From positions 5,550,223 through 5,614,222 of the forward strand of contig NZ_SJOM01000007.1 of assembly GCF_004762045.1 (NCBI RefSeq): a stretch of 64,000 bases of DNA, in the 5' to 3' direction. Numbering within the stretch: position 1 is the first letter of the stretch; every line of letters starts with the position of its first letter. The position numbers and the translations under genes were made by a program. The DNA comes from Mycobacterium sp. DL99 (lineage in GTDB: Bacteria; Actinomycetota; Actinomycetes; Mycobacteriales; Mycobacteriaceae). The notes beneath the pieces were generated by a model, which saw only the letters and a program-made list of their open reading frames with translations, made no database searches and was not told where the DNA came from. Of the stretch, positions 39,937 through 47,684 are shown in pieces.

Positions 39937-40856
39937 CCGATCCCTGGGCTCGCCCAACCGACCAGTCCCCGTCAGCGCCTTCGGCGGAGCTGCCTCCGTC
40001 GCCCCCGGCGCCGGATCAGCCGGGTCAGCCGGGTCAGCCGGCACAGCCGGGTCAGGTCGAACAACCGGCACCCGCCGCACCCCAGCCGCAGGACCCCTCG
40101 GCACTGGCGAAGGTCAGGAAGCTGTTCTCGGATCCGCTGTCGGTGGTGCTGGTCTTCGTGATCGTGCTGGCCCTGGTCGCCGCCGGTGTGCTCGGCGGTG
40201 AGCTTTTCGCCCGCAGCCGCGCCGACAAGATCGTCGCCTCGATCGTGGAATGCATCGTGCAGGACGGCGCCAAGGCGTCGTTCGACCCGCTGCCGCCGTT
40301 CCTGCTGCAGCATGTGAGCGGCCACTACACCAACATCAACATCGAGACGGCCGGTAACCAGATCCGCGATGCCAAGGGCATGCAGGTGAAGCTGGGCATC
40401 GAAGACGTCCGGATCAAGGAAACGGCTGACGCCAGCGGCACCGTGGGCTCGCTGGTCGCCGACATCAACTGGAGCACCGACGGCATCCGTCAGACGGTGG
40501 CCGACTTGGTGCAGCTGCCGTTCATCGGCTCGGCCATCTCGGATGTGAAGACCAATCCGTCCAACGGGACGATCGAACTGAAGGGCCTGCTCGGCACCAT
40601 CACCGCCAAGCCGACGGTGGTCAACAAGGGCATCTCACTGCAGATCGTCGATCTGAGCGCGATCGGCCTGTCCTGGCCGCGCGAGACCCTGCAGCCGATC
40701 CTGGACAAGTTCACCGCCCAGCTCACCGAGAACTACCCGATGGGGATCCACGCCGACAGCGTGCAGGTCACCGACGGCGGCGTGGTGGCCAAGTTCTCCA
40801 CCACGAACGCCTCGATGCCCAAGGCCGCCGACGACCCCTGCTTCGACAAGCTGTAG
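39933..40856 (+). CDS. Membrane-anchored DUF2993 protein
   Basis: 307 residues. N-terminal 60 residues are Pro/Gln-rich (QPGQPGQPAQPGQ repeats), then one membrane helix VVLVFVIVLALVAAGVLGGELFA (about 71-93), and an extracytoplasmic domain of the DUF2993 family (VECIVQDGAKASFDPLPPFLLQHVSGHYTNINIET; PTVVNKGISLQIVDLSAIGL). Members bind lipids; mycobacterial LmeA belongs here. Counterpart of Rv0479c. GTG 39933 overlaps the nitrilase stop. Confidence 0.88.
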   Translation: MTDPWARPTDQSPSAPSAELPPSPPAPDQPGQPGQPAQPGQVEQPAPAAPQPQDPSALAKVRKLFSDPLSVVLVFVIVLALVAAGVLGGELFARSRADKIVASIVECIVQDGAKASFDPLPPFLLQHVSGHYTNINIETAGNQIRDAKGMQVKLGIEDVRIKETADASGTVGSLVADINWSTDGIRQTVADLVQLPFIGSAISDVKTNPSNGTIELKGLLGTITAKPTVVNKGISLQIVDLSAIGLSWPRETLQPILDKFTAQLTENYPMGIHADSVQVTDGGVVAKFSTTNASMPKAADDPCFDKL

Positions 40857-40871
40857 CGAGTCCGCGCCGGG

Positions 40872-41552
40872 CTAACCGGTGAGGCCGTCGAGCACCGCTC
40901 GGGTGCCCGACAGGCCGAGCCGGGTGGCCCCGGCGTCGAGCATGGTCGTGGCCGCCTCGGCGGTGCGGATGCCGCCGCTGGCCTTGACCCCGACGCCGTC
41001 TCCCGCCGCGCGCGCCATCAGTTCGACGGCGCGGGCGGAAGCGCCGCCGCTGGGGTGAAATCCGGTGGAGGTCTTGACGAAGTCGGCCCCGGCACCGACA
41101 GCGGCCCGGCACACGTCCTGTAGCAACGCCTCGCCGGCGAATTCCAGCAGCGCCGCGGACTCGACGATGACCTTGAGCGTGGCGCCGGGTACGGCGGCGC
41201 GCACGGCAGCCACCTCGGCCGCGGTCGCGTCCAGGTCTCCGCTGAGCGCGATCCCGACGTCGATCACCATGTCGATCTCGGCGGCGCCTGCGGCCACGGC
41301 CAGCTGAGACTCACGGGCCTTGATCTCGGACAGGTGTTTGCCCGACGGGAAGCCGGACACCGCAGCCACCACCAGACCCGACGGGGCGACCGCGGCCGCG
41401 GTGGACACCAGCGACGGTGACACGCACACCGAGAACACCTCGAGGTCGACGGCCTCGGCCACCAGTTTTTCGATGTCGGCCACGGTGGCCTCGGGCTTGA
41501 GCAGGGTGTGGTCGACCAGTGCCGCCACCTGGGCACGGGTGTAACTGCCCAT
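40872..41552 (-). CDS. deoC: Deoxyribose-phosphate aldolase
   Basis: 226 residues. VDHTLLKPEATVADIEKLV, FPSGKHLSEIKARES, EIDMVIDVGIALSGD, VIVESAALLEFA, and the Schiff-base lysine in GADFVKTSTGFHPSGGAS. Splits 2-deoxyribose 5-phosphate to glyceraldehyde 3-phosphate and acetaldehyde. Its ATG overlaps by 1 base the stop of the secreted DUF2599 gene, so the two are translationally linked. Counterpart of Rv0478. Confidence 0.96.
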   Translation of the reverse strand: MGSYTRAQVAALVDHTLLKPEATVADIEKLVAEAVDLEVFSVCVSPSLVSTAAAVAPSGLVVAAVSGFPSGKHLSEIKARESQLAVAAGAAEIDMVIDVGIALSGDLDATAAEVAAVRAAVPGATLKVIVESAALLEFAGEALLQDVCRAAVGAGADFVKTSTGFHPSGGASARAVELMARAAGDGVGVKASGGIRTAEAATTMLDAGATRLGLSGTRAVLDGLTG

Positions 41553-41971
41553 CAGAACGGTTCCTCGCTGCCGCCGGGATTGCATCCGCTGGCCAGCATC
41601 ACCTCGGGACTGACCTCGGGTCGCCACGGCTCCAGGTTCCAGCTGGTCTTGCCCGGCTCGGCAAGTTCGGCGAACGTCCAGTGGCACACGAACTGCTCAC
41701 GCATTCCGGGCAGGTCGGCGTCCCGGGACAGGGCCAGTACCTCCGCCCAGGCCTGATCAGCCTGGGCCACGCTGCCGGGCTGGTGGGTCAGTGCGCGGGC
41801 AGCGTCGGTGGGATAGACGCGCAGGCTCGACATGTCGCCCCACTTGGCCCATTCGACGTGGTCGACGTACACGTGGTCGACGCCTGGGTCGGCGGCCGCA
41901 ACGGGAGCCGAGGTCAGTGGCGCGCCCAGCGCAATGGCTGCCGCGCCGAGCGCGGCAAGAGGTGGGCGCAT
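41552..41971 (-). CDS. Secreted DUF2599 protein (Rv0477-like)
   Basis: 139 residues from ATG 41971. Sec signal peptide MRPPLAALGAAAIALG with a probable cleavage after VAAA. The mature part has DHVEWAKWGDMSSLRVYPTDAARAL, VCHWTFAELAEPGKTSWNLEPWRP and ASGCNPGGSEEPF, with two cysteines likely forming a disulfide. Known family member in M. tuberculosis is Rv0477. Four bases separate it from the upstream DUF2516 gene. Extracytoplasmic role unknown. Confidence 0.85.
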   Translation of the reverse strand: MRPPLAALGAAAIALGAPLTSAPVAAADPGVDHVYVDHVEWAKWGDMSSLRVYPTDAARALTHQPGSVAQADQAWAEVLALSRDADLPGMREQFVCHWTFAELAEPGKTSWNLEPWRPEVSPEVMLASGCNPGGSEEPF

Positions 41972-41975
41972 CGGG

Positions 41976-42260
41976 TCAGCGCGACTTTCCTTGGATCTCA
42001 AGCAGTTTTGGTCGCACGTCGACGAGGTAGACGCCGGTGGCGCAGGCGGAGATGACGGCGATGAAAACACCGCCGAGTAGCAGCGTCAGCACCACGCCGG
42101 CTCCCAGAATGGCGAGCCAAACCGGCTTGGTGAGCTTGCCGGTGGCCGTGTAGGCGTCCGGACGCTGCATTGCCGCATGTACGAAGGCGTAGACGCCCGC
42201 GACAACGACCAGATAACTGAGCGCTGTAAGGATGACGCCCGCAAGGTTGGCGAGTTGCAC
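41976..42260 (-). CDS. DUF2516 family membrane protein
   Basis: 94 residues with three membrane helices (VILTALSYLVVVAGVYAFVHA, VWLAILGAGVVLTLLLGG, FIAVISACATGVYLVDVRPKL) and the conserved sequence AMQRPDAYTATGKLTKP between the first two. DUF2516 is a small membrane family of actinobacteria; Rv0476 is the counterpart. GTG 42260. The gene lies between hbhA and the DUF2599/deoC pair, on the same strand. Confidence 0.85.
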   Translation of the reverse strand: MQLANLAGVILTALSYLVVVAGVYAFVHAAMQRPDAYTATGKLTKPVWLAILGAGVVLTLLLGGVFIAVISACATGVYLVDVRPKLLEIQGKSR

Positions 42261-42318
42261 CTCACCAGCCTATGCGGGCGTCATCACTAGCGTCGACCGA
42301 CAGGGGTCAACACCGGTA

Positions 42319-42972
42319 TTACTTCTGGGTGACCTTCTTGGCCGGAGCGGCCGTGGTCTTCTTGGCGGCCGGGGCGGCCTTCTTGGCCGGAGCGGCGGGG
42401 GCGGCCTTCTTGGCGGCCGGAGCAGCCTTCTTGGCGGGGGCAGCAGCCTTCGCGGCGGCGGTCTCGGTGGCCTTCTCGACCTTCTTCGGCAGCTCCACGC
42501 CGACCAGCTTGGCGGCGCGCTCGCCGACCGCGCGAGTCTGCGAGGCCACGGTGCCCAGCGCATCCTGGGTCAGCTCGGTGACCTGGTCGGTGTAGCCCTC
42601 GACGCGGCTGGCGGCTTCCTCGATGGCCGGCTGGTTGCGCAGGCGCTCCAGCGCCGCCTCGCCACGCTCGACCAGCTTGTTGTAGGTCGCGGTGGCCTGA
42701 TCGGCGTAGCCTTCGGCGGCCTTGCGCAGCTCCTCGGAAGTGAACTTGTCGCGCAGCTCGTCGAACTGGGTCGGCAGGTCTTCCTGCAGCTTGGTCAGGC
42801 GGGCGCGGCCTTCCTCGACGCGGGCCTCGGCGTCGGTGCGCGCACCCTCGGCACGCTCGCGCAGGCTGGCGACGATCTCGTTGACCGTGGCCAGGGCCAG
42901 GTCAGCGGCGCCGACGGCGGCCAGCAGCGGGGCCTTGAGGTCTTCGATGGTGGGCTGAGTCTTCTCGGTCAT
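42319..42972 (-). CDS. hbhA: Heparin-binding hemagglutinin (HBHA)
   Basis: 217 residues from ATG 42972. A long coiled-coil-forming N-terminal region (TVNEIVASLRERAEGARTDAEARVEEGRARLTKLQEDL in pieces) leads into a C-terminal tail made of Ala/Lys/Pro repeats (AAAPAKKAAPAAKKAAP...), the heparan-sulfate-binding, methylated segment of HBHA. The surface-exposed adhesin of mycobacteria; also linked to lipid bodies. The repeat tail here is about 50 residues. Followed upstream by an XRE regulator gene, as in M. tuberculosis (Rv0474/Rv0475). Confidence 0.95.
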   Translation of the reverse strand: MTEKTQPTIEDLKAPLLAAVGAADLALATVNEIVASLRERAEGARTDAEARVEEGRARLTKLQEDLPTQFDELRDKFTSEELRKAAEGYADQATATYNKLVERGEAALERLRNQPAIEEAASRVEGYTDQVTELTQDALGTVASQTRAVGERAAKLVGVELPKKVEKATETAAAKAAAPAKKAAPAAKKAAPAAPAKKAAPAAKKTTAAPAKKVTQK

Positions 42973-43033
42973 GCGAATTCCTTTCTCAGGATGGCTTTTC
43001 GTGCGAGTGGTTATTCGGGCAGCTGGTGAGTTG

Positions 43034-43429
43034 TCAGTCAGTTGTCGGCTCCTCACCTGCATCGGCTTCGTTCTGCTGACGGAACGACGTGTAGATGTCG
43101 AGCAGCACCTGCTTCTGCCGTTCGGTGATCCCCACGTCGTTGACGATGGCGTCGCGGACCTCGCTGGGCTCGCTGGGCTCCAAGATCCCGGCACGCACAT
43201 AGAGAACTTCCGCAGACACCCGCAGTGCCTTCGCGATCTGGTTGAGCACGTCGGCGGAGGGTTTCCGCAATCCCCGTTCGATCTGGCTCAGGTAGGGATT
43301 GCTGACGCCGGCCTTCTCGGCCAACTGCCGTACCGATACCTGTGCCGCCTCACGCTGGGCCCGGATGAAGCTCCCGATGTCCTGCGCAGCGTTGGAGACG
43401 ACAGCCGCGAGATTCTCTTCTTGCGCCAT
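43034..43429 (-). CDS. XRE family transcriptional regulator (Rv0474-like)
   Basis: 131 residues from ATG 43429. Helix-turn-helix: DIGSFIRAQREAAQVSVRQLAEKAGVSNPYLSQIERGLRKPSADVLNQIAKALRVS. The remaining residues form an acidic helical tail. The M. tuberculosis counterpart Rv0474 has been reported as a copper-responsive repressor. Upstream, at 43488-43513, is an inverted repeat GCTAAC-N14-GTTAGC that fits an autoregulatory operator. Precedes hbhA, 61 bases away; likely regulates itself and perhaps hbhA. Confidence 0.92.
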   Translation of the reverse strand: MAQEENLAAVVSNAAQDIGSFIRAQREAAQVSVRQLAEKAGVSNPYLSQIERGLRKPSADVLNQIAKALRVSAEVLYVRAGILEPSEPSEVRDAIVNDVGITERQKQVLLDIYTSFRQQNEADAGEEPTTD

Positions 43430-43487
43430 GTCATTCCCCTCGTAGCCCGGGTATCCGTTAACGACGAAATTCACGCTACGACGGGGT

Positions 43488-43513
43488 GCTAACTTTTGCA
43501 AGCACTAGTTAGC
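43488..43513. promoter_or_regulatory. Inverted repeat before the XRE regulator gene
   Basis: GCTAAC (43488-43493) and GTTAGC (43508-43513), separated by 14 bases that include TTGCAA. About 60 bases upstream of the XRE gene start (43429) and at the end of the DUF445 gene (stop 43519). Spacing suits a dimeric helix-turn-helix protein, so it is the best candidate operator for that regulator. Confidence 0.45.
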
Positions 43514-43518
43514 GCAGG

Positions 43519-44847
43519 TCAGAAGAGTAGTTGAGCTACCGAATAGATGATCAGGCCCGCCAACGAACCCACCACGGTGCCGTTGATCCGGATGAACTGC
43601 AGGTCACGGCCCACATGGAGCTCGATCCGGCGGCTCGCCTCGTCGGCATCCCAGCGCTCGATGGTCTCGGTGATGATTGCTGTGATCTCGGTCCCATACT
43701 CGGCGACCAGGTGTTTTGCGCCCCGGATGATCCAGCTGTCGACTTTGTCGCGTAGCTCGGCGTCGTCGCGCAACGACTCGCCGATCCGCATCACCGAGTC
43801 GGCGATCCGGGTCCGCAACGCCGAAGACGGGTCATCCACCGACTCCAAGATGATCCGCTTGGCGGCCGCCCACGCGGTCTCGGCCGCCCGGGCCACCTCG
43901 TCGCGGCCCATGAGCTGTTCCTTGACGTTCTCGGCGCGCTGAATCGTCGCCTCGTCGTGCTGCAGGTCGTCGGCGAACTCGAACAGGAACCGGGTGGCCG
44001 AGCGCCGCAGCTCATGGTCGGGGTTACGGCGCACCTTGTCCGTAAAGTCCATCAGCTCCCGATGGATCCGGTCCCCGACCAGGTGGTCCACCCAGCGGGG
44101 TGACCAGGTCGGCGAATCCCGCTCGATGACGCGCTCGATGACCTCGCCGGAGTTCAGCGACCACTGGAACGCCCGGTCACACAGCAACTGGATCAGCGCT
44201 TCCTGACGGCCCTCCTGCAACAAGGTCGACAGCACCCGGCCGATCGGCGGTCCCCATTTCGGTTCGGCGATGCGCTTGACGATCATCCGGTCCAGCACAT
44301 GCTGAACGTCCTCGTCGCGCAGCATCTCCACCCCGACGCGCAGCACGGTCGACGCCTCGGCGGCCACCCGCTCGGCGTGGGATCGGTCGCTCAGCCATTT
44401 GCCGAACCGGCCCGCCACCTGCGCGTCGTGCAACTTGTTGGCTATCACCTCGGGGGACATGAAGTTCTCCCGGACAAACGCGCCCAGACCCTCCCCCAGC
44501 TGGTCTTTCTTGCGCTTGATGATGGCCGTGTGCGGGATCGGCAGCCCGAGGGGATGCGTGAACAGCGCCGTCACAGCGAACCAGTCGGCAAGCGCGCCGA
44601 CCATGCCGGCCTCGGCCGCGGCCCGCACATACCCGACCCAACCGGCCGCCCCCCGCGACTGCGCCCAGGTGCACAACAGGAAGATCACTGTGGCGCCGAC
44701 CAGGAAGCTCAGCGCAACGAGCTTCATCCTCCGCAAACCCCGTAGACGTTCGGCGTCGGCGGCGCTGTCCGCACCGGCCAGCGTCTCGGCAAAACTTGGC
44801 CGCGGGCCCGCAAGCGCGCGGACTCCCGCGTCGGATCGATGTGCCAC
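43519..44847 (-). CDS. DUF445 domain-containing membrane protein
   Basis: 442 residues. Two N-terminal membrane helices (LVALSFLVGATVIFLLCTWA) then the DUF445 core: GMVGALADWFAVTALFTHPLGLPIPHTAIIKRKKDQLGEGLGAFVRENF, a motif strongly conserved in the family, long helical middle, and a C-terminal helix IRINGTVVGSLAGLIIYSVAQLLF. Counterpart of Rv0473, function unknown. It lies upstream of the XRE gene with 89 bases between. Confidence 0.9.
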   Translation of the reverse strand: MAHRSDAGVRALAGPRPSFAETLAGADSAADAERLRGLRRMKLVALSFLVGATVIFLLCTWAQSRGAAGWVGYVRAAAEAGMVGALADWFAVTALFTHPLGLPIPHTAIIKRKKDQLGEGLGAFVRENFMSPEVIANKLHDAQVAGRFGKWLSDRSHAERVAAEASTVLRVGVEMLRDEDVQHVLDRMIVKRIAEPKWGPPIGRVLSTLLQEGRQEALIQLLCDRAFQWSLNSGEVIERVIERDSPTWSPRWVDHLVGDRIHRELMDFTDKVRRNPDHELRRSATRFLFEFADDLQHDEATIQRAENVKEQLMGRDEVARAAETAWAAAKRIILESVDDPSSALRTRIADSVMRIGESLRDDAELRDKVDSWIIRGAKHLVAEYGTEITAIITETIERWDADEASRRIELHVGRDLQFIRINGTVVGSLAGLIIYSVAQLLF

Positions 44848-44953
44848 CTTTCCATCTTGCGCTATCGCCGCGACTGACGGTCTGACCCACAGGCCGGTAT
44901 CCGCAGTTTCGCCGTAGTATCAAGTGGAACTAGGGAATGGGACTACTGCGACA

Positions 44954-45658
44954 GTGGCACAGCAGACTCCGCCGGTGACGGTGAAGACCGATGGACGCAA
45001 GCGGCGCTGGCACCAGCACAAGGTGGAGCGGCGCAATGAGTTGGTAGACGGCACGCTCGAAGCGATCCGACGCCGGGGCAGCAACGTCAGCATGGATGAG
45101 ATCGCTGCCGAGATCGGCGTGTCCAAGACCGTGCTCTACCGCTACTTCGTCGACAAGAACGATCTCACCACCGCAGTGATGATGCGGTTCGCCCAGACCA
45201 CCCTGATCCCGAACATGGCGGCAGCCCTGTCCTCGAACCTCGACGGTTTCGACCTGACCCGCGAGATCATCAAGGTGTACGTGGAAACCGTTGCCGCCGA
45301 ACCAGAACCGTATCGCTTCGTGATGGCGAACAACTCGGCCAGCAAGAGCAAGGCGGTCGCCGATTCCGAGCAGATCATCGCGCGCATGCTCGGCGTCATG
45401 CTGCGCCGCCGGATGGCCCAGGCCGGTATGGACACCCGCGGCGCAGAGGCGTGGGCGTTCCACACCGTCGGCGGTGTGCAGCTGGCCACCCACTCGTGGA
45501 TGTCGAACCCGCGGATGACCGCCGACGAGCTGATCGACTACCTCACCATGCTGGAGTGGAACGCGCTGTGCGGCATCGTGGAAGTCGGCGGCTCGCTGGA
45601 AAAGTTCAACTCACTGCCGCACCCGTCACCGGTTTTGCCGCCACAACTGCTTGACTGA
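44954..45658 (+). CDS. TetR family transcriptional regulator (Rv0472c-like)
   Basis: 234 residues from GTG 44954; a GTG at 44924 would add ten residues. Helix-turn-helix: NELVDGTLEAIRRRGSNVSMDEIAAEIGVSKTVLYRYFVDKNDLTTAVMMRF. The ligand domain has YRFVMANNSASKSKAVADSEQIIARMLGVML. Five bases downstream starts the PPK2 gene, so the two form an operon and this protein may regulate it. In M. tuberculosis Rv0472c stands without such a kinase next to it. Confidence 0.92.
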   Translation: MAQQTPPVTVKTDGRKRRWHQHKVERRNELVDGTLEAIRRRGSNVSMDEIAAEIGVSKTVLYRYFVDKNDLTTAVMMRFAQTTLIPNMAAALSSNLDGFDLTREIIKVYVETVAAEPEPYRFVMANNSASKSKAVADSEQIIARMLGVMLRRRMAQAGMDTRGAEAWAFHTVGGVQLATHSWMSNPRMTADELIDYLTMLEWNALCGIVEVGGSLEKFNSLPHPSPVLPPQLLD

Positions 45659-45662
45659 TCGG

Positions 45663-46529
45663 GTGAGCGACAGAGATCTGCCTGCCCTGTGGACCCACGA
45701 ACCACATGACCAGCTGGCTTTCCGCCAGGGCGACGAGGTCGCGCGAATCGACACCGACAGCACGCCGGGATTCCGCGGGAACAAGAGCGACGCACCCACC
45801 CTGCAGACCGAGCGCAATCTGCGGCTCGCTTCGCTACAGGAGATGCTCTACGCCCGCAGCAAGAGTGGCGACGACAACCGCTCGGTGCTGCTGATCCTGC
45901 AGGGCATGGACACCGCAGGCAAGGGCGGCATCGTCAAACATGTTGTGGGAGCAGCGAACCCACAGGGCATCCGGTACACCAGCTTCGGCAAGCCGACCGA
46001 GGAGGAGCGCGCCCACCACTACCTGTGGCGGATCCGCAATGCGCTACCGCCGGCCGGACATATCGGGGTGTTCGACCGCTCGCACTACGAGGACGTGTTG
46101 ATCGTCCGTGTGCACAACCTGGTGCCGCCGGACGTCTGGGGCGCCCGCTACGACGAGATCAACGCCTTCGAACGCGAGCTGGTCGATGCCGGCACCACGC
46201 TGGTGAAGGTGGCCATGTTCGTCTCGCTCGCCGAGCAGAAGGCGCGGTTGTCCGAACGGCTGGACCGCCCCGAGAAGTACTGGAAGTACAACCCGGCCGA
46301 CATCGACGAGCGGCTGCTGTGGCCCAAGTACCAGGAGGCCTACCAGGCCATGCTGGAGAAGACGTCGACCGATTACGCGCCCTGGCACATCGTGCCGTGC
46401 GACAAGAAGTGGTACAGCCGGCTCGCGATCACCGAGCTGCTGATCGAGGCCCTCAAAGGCCTCAACATGTCCTGGCCACCGCCGGACTTCGACGTCGAGG
46501 CCGAGAAGAAGCGGCTGGCTTCCGCCTGA
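45663..46529 (+). CDS. Polyphosphate kinase 2 family protein (PPK2)
   Basis: 288 residues from GTG 45663. Walker A LILQGMDTAGKGGIVKHVVG, lid-region YLWRIRNALP, Walker B HIGVFDRSHYEDVLIVRVHNL, and ERLDRPEKYWKYNPADIDERLLWPKYQEAYQAML. Family members use polyphosphate to phosphorylate NDPs or AMP; sub-class is not decidable here. Five bases after the TetR gene, likely one transcript. Not at this place in M. tuberculosis. It complements ppx1 (25874-26845), which degrades polyphosphate. Confidence 0.93.
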   Translation: MSDRDLPALWTHEPHDQLAFRQGDEVARIDTDSTPGFRGNKSDAPTLQTERNLRLASLQEMLYARSKSGDDNRSVLLILQGMDTAGKGGIVKHVVGAANPQGIRYTSFGKPTEEERAHHYLWRIRNALPPAGHIGVFDRSHYEDVLIVRVHNLVPPDVWGARYDEINAFERELVDAGTTLVKVAMFVSLAEQKARLSERLDRPEKYWKYNPADIDERLLWPKYQEAYQAMLEKTSTDYAPWHIVPCDKKWYSRLAITELLIEALKGLNMSWPPPDFDVEAEKKRLASA

Positions 46530-46536
46530 GTTTCGC

Positions 46537-46600
46537 GCGCCGAGACTGCACTGAGGGACAAGATCCGCGCGGATTCTGTCCCTGAGTTCAGTTTCGGCGC
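46537..46600. repeat. 64 bp hairpin element after the PPK2 gene
   Basis: GCGCCGAGACTGCACTGAGGGACA at the left pairs with TGTCCCTGAGTTCAGTTTCGGCGC at the right, with an inner 12 bp palindrome ATCCGCGCGGAT at the tip. Only a few mismatches. It starts 7 bases past the PPK2 stop and is followed by a terminator at 46614. This sort of element recurs in mycobacterial intergenic DNA, but only this copy is in the window. Confidence 0.7.
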
Positions 46601-46613
46601 ACAGGGCACAAAC

Positions 46614-46648
46614 AAAAGCAGCCCCCGACGGTGTCGGAGGCTGCTTTT
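46614..46648. terminator. Bidirectional intrinsic terminator between PPK2 and umaA
   Basis: AAAAGCAGCCCCCGAC (46614-46629), loop GGT, GTCGGAGGCTGCTTTT (46633-46648): a 16 bp stem with one mismatch and A/T tails. It lies 9 bases past the umaA stop (minus strand) and 85 past the PPK2 stop, and can serve both. Confidence 0.88.
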
Positions 46649-46657
46649 GGAAAGTAA

Positions 46658-47533
46658 CTACTTGACCAGCGTGAACTGGCCGATGTTGGTGATGCCGCGA
46701 CGGAAGAAGTCGGCGCAACCGGTCAGGTACTTCATGAACCGGTCGTACACTTCCTGACCCTGCAGGGCGATGGCCTCGTCCTTCTTGGCCTCCAGGTTGG
46801 CCGCCCACATGTCCAGCGTGCGCGCGTAATGCGGACGCAGCAGGTGGATGCGCTCCAGCTTGAAACCCGAGCCGTCGGCGAGCTTCTCGATGTCCTCGAC
46901 CGCAGGCAGCTGCCCACCGGGGAAGATCTCCTCACCGATGAACTTCATGAACTTCAGGTCGCTGATCGTCAGCTTGATGTTGTTCTCACGGAAGAACTGC
47001 TGGGTGTGCGCCAGGATGGTGTGCAGCAGCATGCGGCCGCCGTTCTCCGGCAGGATGCTGTAGGCCCGCTCGAAGAAGATCGGGTAGCGCTCCTGCTTGA
47101 ACGCCTCGAATGCACCGATCGAGACGATGCGGTCGACGGGCTCGTTGAACTCTTCCCAGCCCTGCAACCGGATCTCGACGTTGCGGTTGGTGTCGATCTT
47201 GGCCAGCCGCTTGCGGGCATAGTCCGACTGTTCCTTGCTCAGCGTGATCCCGATGACGTTGACGTCGTGGTTGATCAGCGCACGCTCCAGGCAGCCACCC
47301 CAGCCGCAGCCGATGTCCAGCAGCGTCATACCCGGCTTGAGGTCGAGCTTGCCCAACGCCAGATCGAACTTTGCGTTCTGCGACTCCTCGAGGTTCATGT
47401 CCTCGCGCTCGTAGTAACCGCAGGTGTAGCCCATGGTCGGTCCGAGGAACAGCGCATAGAACTCATTCGAGATGTCGTAGATCGACTGCGACTCCTCGTA
47501 GTACGGAGCAAGATCGGACTCGACGTTAGACAT
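46658..47533 (-). CDS. umaA: Mycolic acid methyltransferase, UmaA-type
   Basis: 291-residue cyclopropane/mycolic-acid synthase. LAPYYEESQSIYDISNEFYALFLGPTMGYTCGYYER, SAM site LLDIGCGWGGCLERAL, VIGITLSKEQSDYARKRL and FMKFIGEEIFPGGQLPAVEDI. The EESQSIYD start and the KFIGEEIFPGGQLPA block match UmaA (Rv0469) better than PcaA; the pcaA neighbour of M. tuberculosis is absent. It modifies meromycolate chains at the membrane interface. Runs with fadB2 on the same strand, about 150 bases between. Confidence 0.9.
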   Translation of the reverse strand: MSNVESDLAPYYEESQSIYDISNEFYALFLGPTMGYTCGYYEREDMNLEESQNAKFDLALGKLDLKPGMTLLDIGCGWGGCLERALINHDVNVIGITLSKEQSDYARKRLAKIDTNRNVEIRLQGWEEFNEPVDRIVSIGAFEAFKQERYPIFFERAYSILPENGGRMLLHTILAHTQQFFRENNIKLTISDLKFMKFIGEEIFPGGQLPAVEDIEKLADGSGFKLERIHLLRPHYARTLDMWAANLEAKKDEAIALQGQEVYDRFMKYLTGCADFFRRGITNIGQFTLVK

Positions 47534-47684
47534 GCGAAAAATTACCTCTTTGCGTTTCTGCTGCTGACGACCGTTGGTTTGGGGCCGACACGTGTTCTTA
47601 CATGCAGACTCTATAGAGCGAGCCGGCAGGCCCTCCTGTGGGTAGACTAGCTAAGCCTTGGCCATAGTGCCAGCTCGGCCCTAC

